From Ardenticatena maritima (GTDB taxonomy: Bacteria; Chloroflexota; Anaerolineae; Ardenticatenales; Ardenticatenaceae), in assembly GCF_001306175.1 (NCBI RefSeq), contig NZ_LGKN01000004.1, positions 248,001 to 312,000 of the forward strand: a stretch of DNA of 64,000 nucleotides, given 5' to 3'. How positions within the stretch are numbered: the stretch's first letter is position 1; each line of letters begins with the position of its first letter. Positions 1 to 10,000 of the stretch are shown here, piece after piece. The notes under the pieces are model-generated. The model ran no database searches. It worked only from the letters and a program-made list of their open reading frames with translations, and was not told the origin of the DNA. The translations under genes were made by a program, and so were the position numbers.

Positions 1-1
1 C

Positions 2-343
2 CATGTCATCGAACTGCTGCCTGTTGACATGATTGTGGACGGGCTTCTCGTGGTGCATTTTTGGACGGCTGAGGACAGTCTGAACGCGCTCTCGCTGGGC
101 AATCAGCCACCGCGGCTCTTCACCGAGGAGTACGACGAAGCAGACGACCCGGACGTTCCCATTGACCCGCTCGATGAGTGCTACGCCCGTGTCCGCACAG
201 CCGACTTCTTTGTGGGGCTGCTGCTGGACGTGAGCGGCGACCAGTTGACATCCGACTTCGTTTTCAACAACTTTTATCGCCGCACCTTCCCATACGTGGA
301 ATACATCCTGTCCATACCGAAAGGAAAACGTCGGCGACAATAG
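2..343 (+). CDS. 3' part of an unrecognised gene
   Basis: The reading frame is already open at the first base of the window and ends at 343, so this is probably the C-terminal part (about 113 codons) of a gene that starts upstream; the ATG at 29 is unlikely to be the true start. The visible part is acidic in the middle (a run rich in Asp and Glu near TEEYDEADDPD) and ends in a short basic tail, KGKRRRQ. I recognise no family. It ends 39 bp before topA on the same strand, so the two could be cotranscribed. Confidence 0.5.
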   Translation, partial: HVIELLPVDMIVDGLLVVHFWTAEDSLNALSLGNQPPRLFTEEYDEADDPDVPIDPLDECYARVRTADFFVGLLLDVSGDQLTSDFVFNNFYRRTFPYVEYILSIPKGKRRRQ

Positions 344-382
344 ACGCACAACAGTGAGAAGAACGGAAAAGTCAAAAAAGGT

Positions 383-2851
383 GTGAACGACGTGAGCGAA
401 CCAATTCAAGCCTACTGCATGAAATGCAAAACCAAGCGGGAAATGCGTGACCCGCAACCCGTTTTCACCGAAAACGGGCGTCCCGCCACACGCGGCACGT
501 GCCCCGTGTGCGGCACAACCCTTTTTCGCATGGGGGCAACCCCCGCCCATGAAGGGTTGACACCGCCGCCCCCCAAACCTACCACGAAAAAGGAAAAAAA
601 GGCGTCGCGCAAACGACGCAGTACCACATCGGCAACCTCAGGGGAGAAAAGCGGCGCCCAACAGGGCAAGGGCAACAAACTCGTCATCGTTGAATCGCCC
701 GCCAAAGCCCGCACCATTGGCAAATACCTGGGGCGCGGCTACACCGTGCGCGCCTCGCTTGGGCACGTGCGCGACCTGCTCAAATCGCAGTTAAGCGTGG
801 ACATCGAAAACAATTTTGAACCGACCTACCGCGTGCCCAACGAAAAACGGGCGCTCGTCAAGGAACTGAAAAGCGCCGCCCAAAAAGCATCCGAAATCTA
901 TCTCGCCACCGACCCCGACCGCGAAGGGGAAGCCATCGCGTGGCATTTGCTGGAAAGCATGGACGTGCCCCAAGAACGCGCGCGGCGTGTTGTCTTCCAC
1001 GAAATCACCAAGAACGCCATTCAGGAAGCGTTCCAGCACCCGCGCCAGATTGACATGCAATTGGTGAACGCCCAACAGGCGCGCCGCATCCTCGACCGCC
1101 TGGTGGGCTACCAGATCAGCCCTCTGCTCTGGCGCAACGTGCGCAGTCGCCTCAGCGCGGGGCGTGTGCAGAGCGTTGCCCTGCGCATGGTTGTTGAACG
1201 TGAGCGCGAGATTCGCGCCTTCACGCCCGAAGAATACTGGACAATCGAAGCGTTCTTTGCGCAAATGAGCACGCGCGGGCAAGACCCCCGCCCCTCGTTC
1301 AAAGCCAAATTGGTGCGCGTGAACGGCAAAGAGCCACACCTGCCCAACGCCGACGCCGCCCAAGCCATTCTCAACGCCTTGCAAGGGGCGCAGTATGTCA
1401 TCACCGACGTGCGCCAAAAACAGCGCCGACGCCGCCCTTCCGCCCCCTTCACCACCAGCACCATGCAACAGGAAGCCAGCCGTCGGCTTGGCTTTGGCGC
1501 GCGCAAAACCATGCAAATCGCCCAGCAACTCTACGAAGGCATTGACATCGGCGATGGCGTCGTGGGTCTCATCACCTACATGCGTACCGACAGCGTGAAC
1601 GTCAGCCGCGAAGCCCAAGCCGAAGCCCGCGACTACATTCACAAAACGTTTGGCGAAACCTACGTCCCCGCCAAGCCGCCTGTCTACAAAACACGCGCCA
1701 AGCAAGCGCAAGAAGCGCACGAAGCCATCCGTCCCACATCGGTCTGGCGCACGCCCGACTCTATCAAACAATACCTCTCGCGCGACCAGTACCGCCTGTA
1801 TGAACTCATTTGGAAGCGCTTCGTCGCCAGCCAAATGGCGCCCGCCATTCTCGACACCACGTCGGTGGACATCGTCGCCGATACCGAAGGGCGCGTACCC
1901 GCCGACGCCGAACAGGTGGACGAAACCCTGCGCGCCGCCCTCGCCCGCAACCCGGCGTACCTCTTCCGGGCAAGCGGCTCGGTGGTGCGCTTCCCCGGCT
2001 TCCTCGTGCTCTATGAAGAAGCCCGCGACGAAGACGCGCCCGAAGAGGAAAACATCCACCTGCCCGACCTGCACGCCGGCGAACATCTGGACGCGCTGGA
2101 CGTGCAAGCCCTGCAACACTTCACCCAACCACCACCGCGCTACACCGAAGCCACCCTGGTGCGCGCGCTGGAAGAGCACGGCATCGGTCGCCCATCCACC
2201 TATGCGCCCATCATCAGCACGCTGCAAAGCCGCGGCTATGTGCGCAAGGAAAGCAAGCGCCTTGTCCCCACGGAACTGGGCGAAGTGGTGACCGACCTGC
2301 TCGTGGAACACTTCCCCGAAGTCATGGACATCGGCTTTACCGCCCGCATGGAAGAAGAACTCGACCAGATTGCCGAAGGCAAGCGGGAATGGGTGCAGGT
2401 GTTGCGCGATTTCTACGGACCATTCAGCCAGCGCCTGGCGACCGCCCAAAAAGAAATGCAAAGCGTGCAGGTCGAAGAAGACGCAGGCGAAACGTGCGAA
2501 AAATGCGGTAGCCCCATGATTATCAAGTACGGGCGCTATGGGAAGTTCATCGCCTGCTCGAACTTCCCCGAATGCCGCAACACCAAGCCCTACCAGGAAA
2601 AAATCGGTGTACAGTGCCCCGAATGCGGGGGGGACATTGTCGAAAAACGCACACGGCGCGGGCGCATCTTCTACGGGTGCGCCAATTACCCTGAATGCGA
2701 ATGGTCTTCGTGGAAGCGTCCTTTGCCGGTTCCCTGCCCGGACTGCGGCGGCTTGCTCGTGGAAGCCAACCGTACAACCGTGCAATGTCTCGCCTGCGAG
2801 GAAACATTCTCGCGCGCCGACATTGAAGCCCTGCAAGAAGCAACCGAGTAA
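383..2851 (+). CDS. topA: DNA topoisomerase I (type IA) with N-terminal zinc ribbon
   Basis: Relaxes negatively supercoiled DNA by single-strand passage through a 5'-phosphotyrosine intermediate. The 822-aa product starts at GTG 383. Residues 12-43 form a CxxC...CxxC zinc ribbon (C12, C15, C40, C43), as in the DUF5679 family, followed by a Lys/Ser-rich linker. The Toprim domain begins near residue 99 with VIVESPAKA (E104) and has DPDREGE at 177-183. The catalytic Tyr is Y399 in the YMRTDS motif. The C-terminus has two CxxCG topoisomerase zinc repeats and a third related ribbon. The extra N-terminal ribbon is the unusual part; the rest is canonical. Confidence 0.97.
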   Translation: MNDVSEPIQAYCMKCKTKREMRDPQPVFTENGRPATRGTCPVCGTTLFRMGATPAHEGLTPPPPKPTTKKEKKASRKRRSTTSATSGEKSGAQQGKGNKLVIVESPAKARTIGKYLGRGYTVRASLGHVRDLLKSQLSVDIENNFEPTYRVPNEKRALVKELKSAAQKASEIYLATDPDREGEAIAWHLLESMDVPQERARRVVFHEITKNAIQEAFQHPRQIDMQLVNAQQARRILDRLVGYQISPLLWRNVRSRLSAGRVQSVALRMVVEREREIRAFTPEEYWTIEAFFAQMSTRGQDPRPSFKAKLVRVNGKEPHLPNADAAQAILNALQGAQYVITDVRQKQRRRRPSAPFTTSTMQQEASRRLGFGARKTMQIAQQLYEGIDIGDGVVGLITYMRTDSVNVSREAQAEARDYIHKTFGETYVPAKPPVYKTRAKQAQEAHEAIRPTSVWRTPDSIKQYLSRDQYRLYELIWKRFVASQMAPAILDTTSVDIVADTEGRVPADAEQVDETLRAALARNPAYLFRASGSVVRFPGFLVLYEEARDEDAPEEENIHLPDLHAGEHLDALDVQALQHFTQPPPRYTEATLVRALEEHGIGRPSTYAPIISTLQSRGYVRKESKRLVPTELGEVVTDLLVEHFPEVMDIGFTARMEEELDQIAEGKREWVQVLRDFYGPFSQRLATAQKEMQSVQVEEDAGETCEKCGSPMIIKYGRYGKFIACSNFPECRNTKPYQEKIGVQCPECGGDIVEKRTRRGRIFYGCANYPECEWSSWKRPLPVPCPDCGGLLVEANRTTVQCLACEETFSRADIEALQEATE

Positions 2852-2901
2852 GGACAGCAACGCGAACAAACAGGCAGACGCTTGATAAAGGTGGTCAACC
2901 A

Positions 2902-3042
2902 ATGGCGGCGAAACTTGTTCTCATCCTTCCGCTCCTCATCGGTCTGCTCTTCTTCACAGCAGGCATTTTGGGAGCATACGGCTCGCTGACAATCGCCACC
3001 GTTTTTATCTTTCTGGCATTGCTTGCCTTTGCCGCACGCTAA
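2902..3042 (+). CDS. 46-aa hydrophobic membrane peptide
   Basis: A short ORF of 46 codons with an RBS-like AAAGGTGG upstream of its ATG. The product is almost entirely hydrophobic, with two potential membrane segments (about 5-24 and 29-44) separated by GAYGS, and ends in AAR. It sits 50 bp after topA and is followed at once by a terminator, so it is probably the last gene of the topA transcript. Function unknown. Its clean position between topA and the terminator supports it being real. Confidence 0.6.
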   Translation: MAAKLVLILPLLIGLLFFTAGILGAYGSLTIATVFIFLALLAFAAR

Positions 3043-3045
3043 AAC

Positions 3046-3083
3046 AAACGGCATCTCGTTTCATCGAGGTGCCGTTTTTTCTT
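3046..3083 (+). terminator. Rho-independent terminator after topA and the 46-aa gene
   Basis: An 11-bp stem (ACGGCATCTCG with CGAGGTGCCGT, one G-T pair) closes a 6-base loop and is followed by a run of T at 3075-3080. Confidence 0.85.
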
Positions 3084-3113
3084 TGCACCAGACAATCAAC
3101 ACGAGGTGAATCC

Positions 3114-4217
3114 ATGACCCAACGACGACTCTCTGCCCTGCGTGAACGCATGCGCGATTTAGGCGTGGACACGTTTTTGGTAACCAATGCCACCAATGTG
3201 CGCTATCTGAGCAGCTTCACAGGCTCGAACGGCACACTCGTCATCACCGACGACGCCCAATTCATCGTGACCGATTTTCGCTACTTCGAGCAAGCCGCCC
3301 ACGAAGCCCCCGACTTTCAGATGGTGCGCCAAACGGGCGGTTTGCCCAACGCCATCGCCGAAGCCCTGCAACTGGCGGGAAGCCGCCGCGTCGCGTTTGA
3401 AGCCGACGACGTGACGGTCGCGCTGTTTGACGAATTACAGCGCCACGCGCCCCAGGGCGTCCGTTTCGAGCCAACCCGCGAAGTCATCATCCGCCTGCGC
3501 GCCGTCAAAGACGCCGACGAAATCGAAACCCTGCGCCGCGCCCAACGCATCACCGACGAAGCCTTTGAGCGGTGGGTAGCGCTGGTGCAGCCCGGCATCA
3601 CCGAAGCCGAACTCGCCTGGAAACTGGAAGTCATCCTGCGCGAACTCGGCGCGCAAGGACCAAGTTTCGACATCATCGTCGCCGTGGGCGACCACAGCGC
3701 CTTGCCGCACTACCACCCTGTGCCGGGCGACCGCGCTGTGCGCCCCAACGACATCGTGCTGGTGGACTTTGGCGCGCTTGTGGACGGCTACCACGCCGAC
3801 ATGACGCGCACGCTCTACGTGGGCGACCCCGACGAGCGCTTCCGCGAGGTGTACAACGCCGTCCTGGAAGCCCTGCACCATGCCGAAACGCACCTGCGCG
3901 CGGGCATGTCCAGCCGCGACGCCGACGCCCTCGCCCGCGACCTACTGACGGCGCGCGGCTTTGGCGAAGCGTTTGGGCACTCGCTGGGGCATGGCGTTGG
4001 TCTGGAAATTCACGAATTCCCGCGCCTCAGCCCTCGCGCCGCTGAAGACGAAATCGTGCCCGCCCGCAGCGTCGTGACGATTGAGCCGGGCGTCTATCTG
4101 CCGGGCTGGGGGGGCGTGCGCATCGAAGACCTGGCTGTGGTCCACGAAGACGGCGTCGAAATTCTGACACGTTCTCCCAAAGCAGTGGACTTCTGGAAGA
4201 TTCATGCCGCGTATTGA
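3114..4217 (+). CDS. Xaa-Pro aminopeptidase (M24 family)
   Basis: Metallopeptidase expected to remove N-terminal residues before proline, probably cytosolic. 367 aa; the ATG at 3114 follows a GAGGTG ribosome site, so the in-frame extension upstream is not used. The N-terminal creatinase-like domain covers about residues 1-130. The pita-bread catalytic domain carries the five metal ligands expected for M24: D218 and D229 (in VDFGALVDGYHADMTRTL), H293 (HSLGHGVGLEIHE), E324 (TIEPG) and E338 (RIED). It is the first gene of a tight run: its stop overlaps the next start by 14 bp. Confidence 0.93.
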   Translation: MTQRRLSALRERMRDLGVDTFLVTNATNVRYLSSFTGSNGTLVITDDAQFIVTDFRYFEQAAHEAPDFQMVRQTGGLPNAIAEALQLAGSRRVAFEADDVTVALFDELQRHAPQGVRFEPTREVIIRLRAVKDADEIETLRRAQRITDEAFERWVALVQPGITEAELAWKLEVILRELGAQGPSFDIIVAVGDHSALPHYHPVPGDRAVRPNDIVLVDFGALVDGYHADMTRTLYVGDPDERFREVYNAVLEALHHAETHLRAGMSSRDADALARDLLTARGFGEAFGHSLGHGVGLEIHEFPRLSPRAAEDEIVPARSVVTIEPGVYLPGWGGVRIEDLAVVHEDGVEILTRSPKAVDFWKIHAAY

Positions 4218-4977
4218 GGAGCGTTGCCGACCGCCGTGGCATCCCCATTGGGTGCGCATCTGTACAGGCACGGGCGACATTCACCCCACACCCGAAGGGG
4301 TGCGGCTGCATGTCGCCCCCGGTACGGGGGAACGCTACCACCTGGCGGAACTGGACGACACGCACATGCGCCCCCGCCACGCCTACCTGTGGCGTCCGCC
4401 CGCACGGTTGCGTGTGCGTGCGCGCTTCTCATCCCCCGCGACGCTTCGCGGCACAGCCGGGTTCGGCTTCTGGAACATGGCGGTCAGCACCACCGCCGAC
4501 AGCGTGGCGTTCATCGCGCCGCAGGTCTTTTGGGTGTTTCTCGCCTCGCCGCCCAACCGCCTCGCCGTGACACCTGGCTGGTCGGGGCGTGGCTTTTTCG
4601 TGCAAAGCATCCGCAGCCCCACCGTCCCGCGTCTGGTGGAACGCTTGGGCGCGCTTGCCCTGCGCCTGCCGCTCGTATCGCGCTTGGCGTACCGCACGGC
4701 GCAAGCCATGGTGCCCGCCGCCGAACAGCCGCTCGACGACATTGACCCGACGGCGTGGCACACCTACCTGCTCGAATGGGAAGCCGCCCGCGTGCGCTGT
4801 CTCGTGGACGACCAGGTGGTGCTCGACGCCCCCATCGCGCCGCGCGCCCCGTTGGGGTTCGTCGCCTGGGTGGACAACCAATTCGCGGCAATGGACGGCA
4901 CGTTGCGCGGGGGCTGGTTGTCTGTGGAACATGCGCAATTTCTGGAATTGAGCGAAATTTTGATTGAAGGAACATGA
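4204..4977 (+). CDS. Uncharacterised protein, concanavalin A-like fold suspected
   Basis: 257 aa, starting inside the end of the peptidase gene and therefore translationally coupled to it. I do not recognise a named family. The pattern near the C-terminus (WHTYLLEWEAARVRCLVDD followed by an aliphatic strand and APLGFVAWVDNQF) is typical of jelly-roll laminin-G or GH16-like domains, where the Trp-His-Tyr strand precedes the concave-face Glu, but no complete glycosidase EXDXXE motif is visible. No signal peptide is seen. It may be a carbohydrate- or lipid-binding protein, which is inference only. Confidence 0.7.
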   Translation: MPRIEERCRPPWHPHWVRICTGTGDIHPTPEGVRLHVAPGTGERYHLAELDDTHMRPRHAYLWRPPARLRVRARFSSPATLRGTAGFGFWNMAVSTTADSVAFIAPQVFWVFLASPPNRLAVTPGWSGRGFFVQSIRSPTVPRLVERLGALALRLPLVSRLAYRTAQAMVPAAEQPLDDIDPTAWHTYLLEWEAARVRCLVDDQVVLDAPIAPRAPLGFVAWVDNQFAAMDGTLRGGWLSVEHAQFLELSEILIEGT

Positions 4978-4986
4978 GGTGTTGTC

Positions 4987-5349
4987 ATGCATGTTGTTGC
5001 GTTTGAGCCGGATTTGTTCTTCTCTGTGCGCATTGAAACCACCTTGCGCGCCGCGGGCTACAAAGTCCACATCCTCGACACCGATGACGTTGAGCACGCC
5101 CTGGCGCTCATGCCCGGCGTCATCATCGTGGACATCGGCACGCCCGCCCTCGATTGGGAACGCCTCATCCGCACCCTGCACACACGTGCGCCCATGGTGC
5201 CCGTGCTCGCCTTTGGTTCGCACATGGACACCGACGCCCGCGAACGCGCCCTCGCGGCAGGCGCTACGCTGGTTGTCGCGCGTTCGCGCTTTGTGCAAGC
5301 CATGCCCGACCTGGTCGCCCGCCTGACGCAAGAGGAGCCGCTCTCATGA
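4987..5349 (+). CDS. Stand-alone receiver-like (pseudo-receiver) protein
   Basis: 120 aa with the alternating beta/alpha pattern of CheY receivers: acidic residues after the first strand (E7, D9), D49 at the end of strand 3 (IIVDIG), then VPVLAFGS and a GATLVVARSR segment. The Lys expected after strand 5 is replaced by Arg, so phospho-switching is doubtful. There is no output domain. It lies between the concanavalin-like gene (9 bp upstream) and the FAD oxidoreductase, whose start overlaps its stop as ATGA. It may be a small interaction module for this operon. Confidence 0.7.
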   Translation: MHVVAFEPDLFFSVRIETTLRAAGYKVHILDTDDVEHALALMPGVIIVDIGTPALDWERLIRTLHTRAPMVPVLAFGSHMDTDARERALAAGATLVVARSRFVQAMPDLVARLTQEEPLS

Positions 5350-6518
5350 GCGTCTCGTACTGGCAACGCCGCCGCGCCCAACGCCTCGACGCCGATTATG
5401 TGGTAGTGGGGGCAGGCATTGTGGGCGCATACGCCGCCATGTGCCTCGCCGAGACCGGCGCGGACGTTGTGTTGACCGACGCCCGCCACCCCGCCGCCGG
5501 CGCAAGCGGGCGCAACGCCGGATTTCTACTCAGCGGGCTGGTCGCCTACTACCACGACGCCATCGCGCAGTACGGGCACGCCACCGCCCGCGCCGCCTGG
5601 CAATTGAGCGTTGAGACGCGCGAACGCGCTTTTGCGCTGGCGGAAGCGTTTGGCGTCGAACATGCACGCTGTGGCTCGCTCTTGCTCGCCGTGCGCGATG
5701 AAGAAGCCCAAGCCCTCGAACAAGCCGCGCGCGCCATGCAAGCCGACGGCTTTGCCGCCGAATTCACCCCCCGCGACCCCCTGGGGCGCGGCTTTGTCGC
5801 CGCCCTGCACAAACCCGACGACGGCGTGATTGACCCCGTCGCGCTGGTGCAGGCGCTCGTCGCACACGGCGGCGCACAGGGCGTTTTCGACAATGAAGTG
5901 TGGGCGCTGGAAGCGCACGCCGGCGGCGTTCTGGTGCGCGGGGCGCGGTACGAGATTCACGCCCGCGGGGCGCTGCTCGCCCTCAACGCCTACGCGCCGC
6001 TCCTTGTGCCTGAATTGTGGGCGGTGGTGCGCCCTGTGCGCGCGCAAATGTTTGTCAGCGCCCCCCTGCCCGAACGCATTCTGGACACCGCCGGCTACGC
6101 GAACGACGGCTACGAGTACTTCCGCCAAAGCGCCGACGGGCGCTTCCTCATGGGCGGCGGGCGACGGCGCTTCAAAGCCGAAGAAGTCGGCTGGGAAGAC
6201 CGCACAACGCCCCAGGTGCAAGCCGTGCTGGCGGATTTCCTGCAACGCTATTTCCCCGAAGTCGCGCACGCGCCGGTGGAACAACGTTGGAGCGGCACCA
6301 TGGGCTTCACCCCCGACGGCTTGCCCGTGGTGGGGCGCGTGCCCAGCATCCCCAACGCCGTCTTTGCCGTCGGCTTCAACGGGCACGGCATGGGGCTGGG
6401 GCTGAAAACAGCCGAACGCGCGGTCGCCCATCTGTTGCACAACGCGCCGCTCGAATGGCTGGACGTGAACCGCCTCAGCGGCACAACGCCAACCAAAGCG
6501 CAAGGAGCAAGCGCATGA
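5346..6518 (+). CDS. FAD-dependent oxidoreductase (DAO, glycine/D-amino-acid oxidase type)
   Basis: 390 aa. The ATG at 5346 overlaps the preceding TGA. A Rossmann FAD-binding motif [20 protein letters not shown] lies near the N-terminus, followed by the GASGRNAGF segment typical of the DAO family, and the C-terminus has GLPVVGR...[10 protein letters not shown]. Members oxidise amines or amino acids, feeding electrons to FAD; the substrate cannot be deduced here. Its stop overlaps the aroQ start (ATGA), so it belongs to the same operon. Confidence 0.9.
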   Translation: MSVSYWQRRRAQRLDADYVVVGAGIVGAYAAMCLAETGADVVLTDARHPAAGASGRNAGFLLSGLVAYYHDAIAQYGHATARAAWQLSVETRERAFALAEAFGVEHARCGSLLLAVRDEEAQALEQAARAMQADGFAAEFTPRDPLGRGFVAALHKPDDGVIDPVALVQALVAHGGAQGVFDNEVWALEAHAGGVLVRGARYEIHARGALLALNAYAPLLVPELWAVVRPVRAQMFVSAPLPERILDTAGYANDGYEYFRQSADGRFLMGGGRRRFKAEEVGWEDRTTPQVQAVLADFLQRYFPEVAHAPVEQRWSGTMGFTPDGLPVVGRVPSIPNAVFAVGFNGHGMGLGLKTAERAVAHLLHNAPLEWLDVNRLSGTTPTKAQGASA

Positions 6519-6964
6519 ACCGACAGACACCGCACATCTACGTCCTGCATGGTCCCAACCTGAACCTGCTGGGGTTGCGTGAACCCGACGTGTACGGTCA
6601 CGATACACTTGACGACATCAACACCCGCCTGCGTGAACGCGCCAACGCCGCCGGCGCACGCCTGACCATTCACCAAAGCAACCACGAAGGCGTGCTGATT
6701 GACCTCATTCACGCCGCCCGCACCGAAGCCGACGCCATCCTCATCAACCCCGGCGGCTTGACACATACCAGCGTCGCCCTGCGCGACGCCATCGCCGCCG
6801 TGGGACTGCCCACCGTGGAAGTCCATCTCTCAAACATTCACGCGCGCGAGCCGTTTCGCCACACATCGCTCATCGCGCCAGTCTGCGTGGGGCAAATCAG
6901 CGGGTTCGGCTGGCGCAGTTATCTGCTCGGGCTGGACGCCTTGCTCATGTTGCTGAACGCCTGA
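6515..6964 (+). CDS. aroQ: 3-dehydroquinate dehydratase, type II
   Basis: Converts 3-dehydroquinate to 3-dehydroshikimate in aromatic amino acid biosynthesis. 149 aa, the normal size for the dodecameric type II enzyme. Motifs in order: [17 protein letters not shown] with the active-site Tyr, [23 protein letters not shown], and [16 protein letters not shown] with the catalytic His. The last gene of the operon starting at 3114; its ATG overlaps the previous stop. No other shikimate-pathway gene is nearby. Confidence 0.96.
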   Translation: MNRQTPHIYVLHGPNLNLLGLREPDVYGHDTLDDINTRLRERANAAGARLTIHQSNHEGVLIDLIHAARTEADAILINPGGLTHTSVALRDAIAAVGLPTVEVHLSNIHAREPFRHTSLIAPVCVGQISGFGWRSYLLGLDALLMLLNA

Positions 6965-7036
6965 CATTTCGCCGTTCCGCTCACTTTGGGTATAGTTGCC
7001 CATAGACCCAACGAACCGAACGGCTTGCAACCCGTC

Positions 7037-10000
7037 ATGACACTTTTTTTGCGCTTTCTCGGACCGCCACAGATTGAACAGGCTGGGCAAAACGTGCCAC
7101 TTCGCCAGAACAAAGGCATCGCCCTGCTGGCGTATGTGGGGCTGGCGGACGCCCCCATCCCGCGAGAGCGCCTGCTGGCGCTCTTCTGGCCTGAAAGCGC
7201 CCCCGACGCCGCCCGCAAAAATCTGCGCAACCTGCTCTGGGAACTTCGCCGCACGCTGGGCGAAGAGAGCCTGCAAACCGAAAACGACGCGCTCGCCCTC
7301 GCGCCCCATGTGCGCGTGGACGCCCGTCTCCTCGCCGACGCCGCCCAAGCCGCCCGCACGGGACACCTGCCACCCAACGCCGCCGACATCGCCGCCCTCT
7401 ACCGTGGTCCCTTTCTCGACGGGCTGACACTGCGCGAAGCCCCCGACGTGGAACTCTGGATTGCCATGACGCGCGAGCGCCTGCAACAAGACGCCGTGCG
7501 CCTGCTCGAAACCTTGCTCACCACGGCACGCCAAGCCGGCGATTGGCGCGCCGTCGCGCAATGGGCGCAACACGCCCTTGCCATAGACCCCCTGCACGAA
7601 CCCATGCATCAGGCGCTCATGGAAGCCTACGCCCGCCTGGGCGACCGTGCAGGCGCTTTGGCGCAGTACGACCGCTTGCGCCGTCTCTTGCGCAATGAAC
7701 TCGGCGTCGCCCCGCTTGAAAGTACCGACGACCTGGCAAACGCCATTCGCGACGGGCGCATTTCATCGCTCACAGCACTGCCCCCAAGCGAAATGCCGCC
7801 GCCCGCCGTCAACACGCCCCTCACCCAGCAGCAACCGCCGCTCGAACAGCCGCCGCTCGTCGGGCGTGACGCCGAACTTGCCGCACTCGACAACGCCTGG
7901 CGCGCCACCGCCGTCGGCGGGTTTGCGGTTGCCACACTGGAAGGCGAACTGGGCATCGGCAAAACGCGGCTCTGGCAAGAATGGGCGGCGCGCCTGCCCG
8001 ATGAAACGGCGCTGCTCGCCGCCCACGGACTTGAAGCCACCCAACACATCCCCCTCGCGCCGATTGCCATGCTCTTGCGCCGCCCTGACATCTGGCAAAC
8101 ACTCCACACCCACAGCGCAACGCTGCCCACGCTCACAGCCTTGCGCCACCTGTTGCCCGATTTTCTGCCGGCGGGTGCGGCTTCAAACGCCCCTCTGCCC
8201 CCCGCCGAAGGGCGTTTGCACCTTTTCGACGCGCTTCTCCACGCCCTCACCATCGCCACACAACCGCGCAAACAGGTGGTTTTTGTGCTGGACGACGCCC
8301 ACTGGGCGGACCCCTCTACACTCGCGTTCCTCACCTACCTGGCGGAACGCCGCCCGTGGCAGCGGCTCTTCCTGGTGCTGGCACTGCGCCCCGAAGACGC
8401 CACACCCGACCTCAACCACCACATCGCGCACTGGGCGCGGCTGGGCGTTCTCGCCGCCCGCGTCACCCTGCCACACCTCGACGCCGACACAGCCGCAGAA
8501 CTCATCAAGGCGCTTGGCGGTTCACACCCCCACGCCGAAGAACTGATACGCCGCAGCGGCGGCAACCCCTACTTTCTGCTTGAACTGCTGCGCACCGACG
8601 GGCACGACGTTCCGCCGCACTTGCGCGCCCTCATCGCCGCCCGTCTGGAACGCCTCACGGGCACATCCCGCCAGGTTGCGCAAGCCGCCGCCATTCTCGA
8701 CGGCGATTTTGACTTCGACCTGCTCCGTCACACCGCTGGGCGAAGTGAAGAAGAAACCCTCGACGCGCTCGATACGCTTTTGCAACGGGGGATTCTGCGT
8801 GAGCAGAACGGGCGCTACGAATTCACTCACCCCCTCATCGCCGAAGTGCTCCGCAGCAACCTGAGCACCGCGCGGCAAAGTTTCCTGCATCGCCGCGCCG
8901 CCCAAGCCCTCGAACGGCGCTACGCGGGGCGTGTTGCGGGCATGGCGGGGCGCATCGCCGCCCACTACGCCCGCGCCGGACGCCCCGAAGAAGCCGCCGC
9001 CTGGTACGAAACCGCCGGGCGACACGCGTTTTCACTCGCGGCAGTCACCGAAGCCGTCACCTTCCTGCGCGAAGCCATGCGGCTGTCCCCAACACCCCAA
9101 CGCGCTATCGCGCTGGGCATGGCGCTGGCGCACAGCGGCCGCCATGAAGAAGCCCACGCGCTGCTGGAACGCATCGTTGCCGAAGCCGAACAACGCGGCG
9201 ACCAGCGCACCCTCGCCGAAGCCGCGCTCACCCTCGCCCAAATTCATCTCGGCATTGGCGGCGGCGACGCCATTTTGCACTGGGCGCAACGCGCCCTGCA
9301 CGCCGGCATCCACGACGACCCGCTCATCCAAGCCCGCCTGCACTTCACCATCGGCGCGGCGCTCCTGCGGCTTTCCCCGTCGCTGGAACAAGCCGAACAC
9401 CACCTGCGCCAGGCACTGACGCTTGCGGAAGAACAGAACGCGCTGGTGGTCGCCATTCAAGCCTTGTTTGAACTGGGCAATCTCTTCGCCGAACGGGGCG
9501 ACTACGAGACCGCGCTGCACCACTACGAGCAGGTGCTGGAACGCGCCGAAGCGCTCGATTTGCGCTTCTACCAGGTGCTGGCGCTCAACAACCTCGCCTA
9601 CCACCACGCGCTCAACGGCAATCTCAGCGCCGCGCAGGAAGCGCTGGAACGCGCCTTCGCGCTCGCTACCGCCCACTCCATCAGCGAACCCTTGCAATAC
9701 CTGCACAGCACACGCGGCGAACTGGCGTTGCTGGCGGGCGACGTACAAGCCGCCCGCGAGGCGTTCCTCACCGCATTGGACGCGGCGCACGCCATCGGCA
9801 ACCAACTGCACGAAGCCAACATCCACCTGCAACTGGGGCGGCTGCTGCTTGAACACGACCACGACGCCCAAACCGCCCTCGAACATTTCACGCAAGCGCG
9901 GGCGCTTCTCGGCGAGACGGTGGCGTTCCACTTCCAGCGGCTGCTCGAACTTTGGACGGCGCGCGCCCTGCTCGCCCTGGGCGACCATGAAAGCGCCGCC

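Noticed and set aside
791-2902. 703-aa minus-strand ORF over topA
   Set aside because: It is a GC-rich shadow; the plus-strand frame carries every TopA motif and the shadow has no recognisable domain or ribosome site.
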